A stretch of DNA of 5,719 nucleotides from Polaromonas sp. (GTDB lineage: Bacteria > Pseudomonadota > Gammaproteobacteria > Burkholderiales > Burkholderiaceae_C), in the NCBI GenBank assembly GCA_014376885.1, contig JACMQR010000153.1, positions 1 to 5,719 on the forward strand, given 5' to 3'. How positions within the stretch are numbered: position 1 is the first letter of the stretch; every line of letters begins with the position of its first letter. Below the pieces are notes generated by a model that had not been told where the DNA came from, did not search any database, and worked only from the letters and a program-made list of their open reading frames with translations. The position numbers were made by a program, and so were the translations under genes. Positions 5,454 through 5,719 of this stretch are shown here, piece by piece.

Positions 5454-5719
5454 CGCCTGGACAACCCTGCGCCAGCCGCACCGCAGCCGCTCCCGCCATG
5501 GCGCGAGGAGGCGCTGGAATGCAGCGGGGACACTGTTACCCTGAGCGATGCCTCGGCCAAGGAAGGCGAGGAGTTCGCGGCGCGCCATGGCGTTGCGTTA
5601 CAAGCAGGGCTGGCCCGGGGCGTTGATCGGGCTGGCTGCGCGCCTGGCCTGGGGCTTGCCGGGGTCAGCTGCCTGGGCCTGCACCACCTGGCGCGACAGT
5701 CGCTGCCGGGCGCCGGGGC
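5454..5719 (+). other. Window-edge region with two competing open frames, gene uncertain
   Basis: One frame, the same as the preceding 86-residue gene, is open from the base after its TGA to the edge (88 codons) but has no ATG or GTG start. It contains PPWREEALECSGDTVTLSD and ends with LGLHHLARQSLPGAG. A second frame has an ATG at 5548 and another at 5587, the latter 13 bases after GAGGAG (5568-5573). It reads as a basic N-terminus followed by a possible hydrophobic segment WPGALIGLAARLAWGL, and also reaches the edge. Either could be the start of a small membrane protein, or the region could be a frameshifted remnant. I recognise neither. Confidence 0.25.

Overview
The window looks like chromosomal DNA from a high-GC betaproteobacterium of the order Burkholderiales, most likely a Comamonadaceae member close to Polaromonas, Rhodoferax or Acidovorax. 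This rests on strong G/C bias at third codon positions, the protein types, and two families of short dispersed repeats that I recall from that family. The recall was not checked against any database. All supported genes are on the + strand.

Layout. Positions 1-1515 hold rpoN (sigma-54), cut at its 5' end by the window edge. Positions 1516-1926 are a non-coding stretch packed with GC-rich hairpins and a two-copy mosaic repeat. Positions 1927-3351 encode an RlmL-type THUMP/SAM-dependent 23S rRNA methyltransferase with a large hydrophilic insertion in its catalytic domain. Its stop codon overlaps the start of a PIN-family nuclease-like gene (3351-3818). Positions 3982-4812 encode a UPF0149 (YecA-like) protein with a C-terminal SEC-C zinc motif, followed by a weak terminator-like hairpin. 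A small two-gene unit with an ATGA overlap follows: a DUF3606 protein (5002-5196) and an unrecognised 86-residue protein (5193-5453). The last 266 bases are GC-rich, and two competing frames stay open to the window edge.

How the genes relate. The methyltransferase and PIN genes are probably co-transcribed and translationally coupled, as are the two small genes at the end. I see no shared pathway across the window. It reads as a housekeeping region (sigma factor, rRNA modification) with small accessory genes and much repeat DNA between them.

The least ordinary signals come from repeats. A 58-base element lies in frame inside the rpoN linker, and an apparent relative lies in opposite orientation across the 3' end of the PIN gene and supplies its last residues. 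The post-rpoN repeat copies also differ by a paired C-G to T-A change that preserves a hairpin. I found no tRNA, rRNA, CRISPR array, insertion sequence or convincing new multi-gene system.
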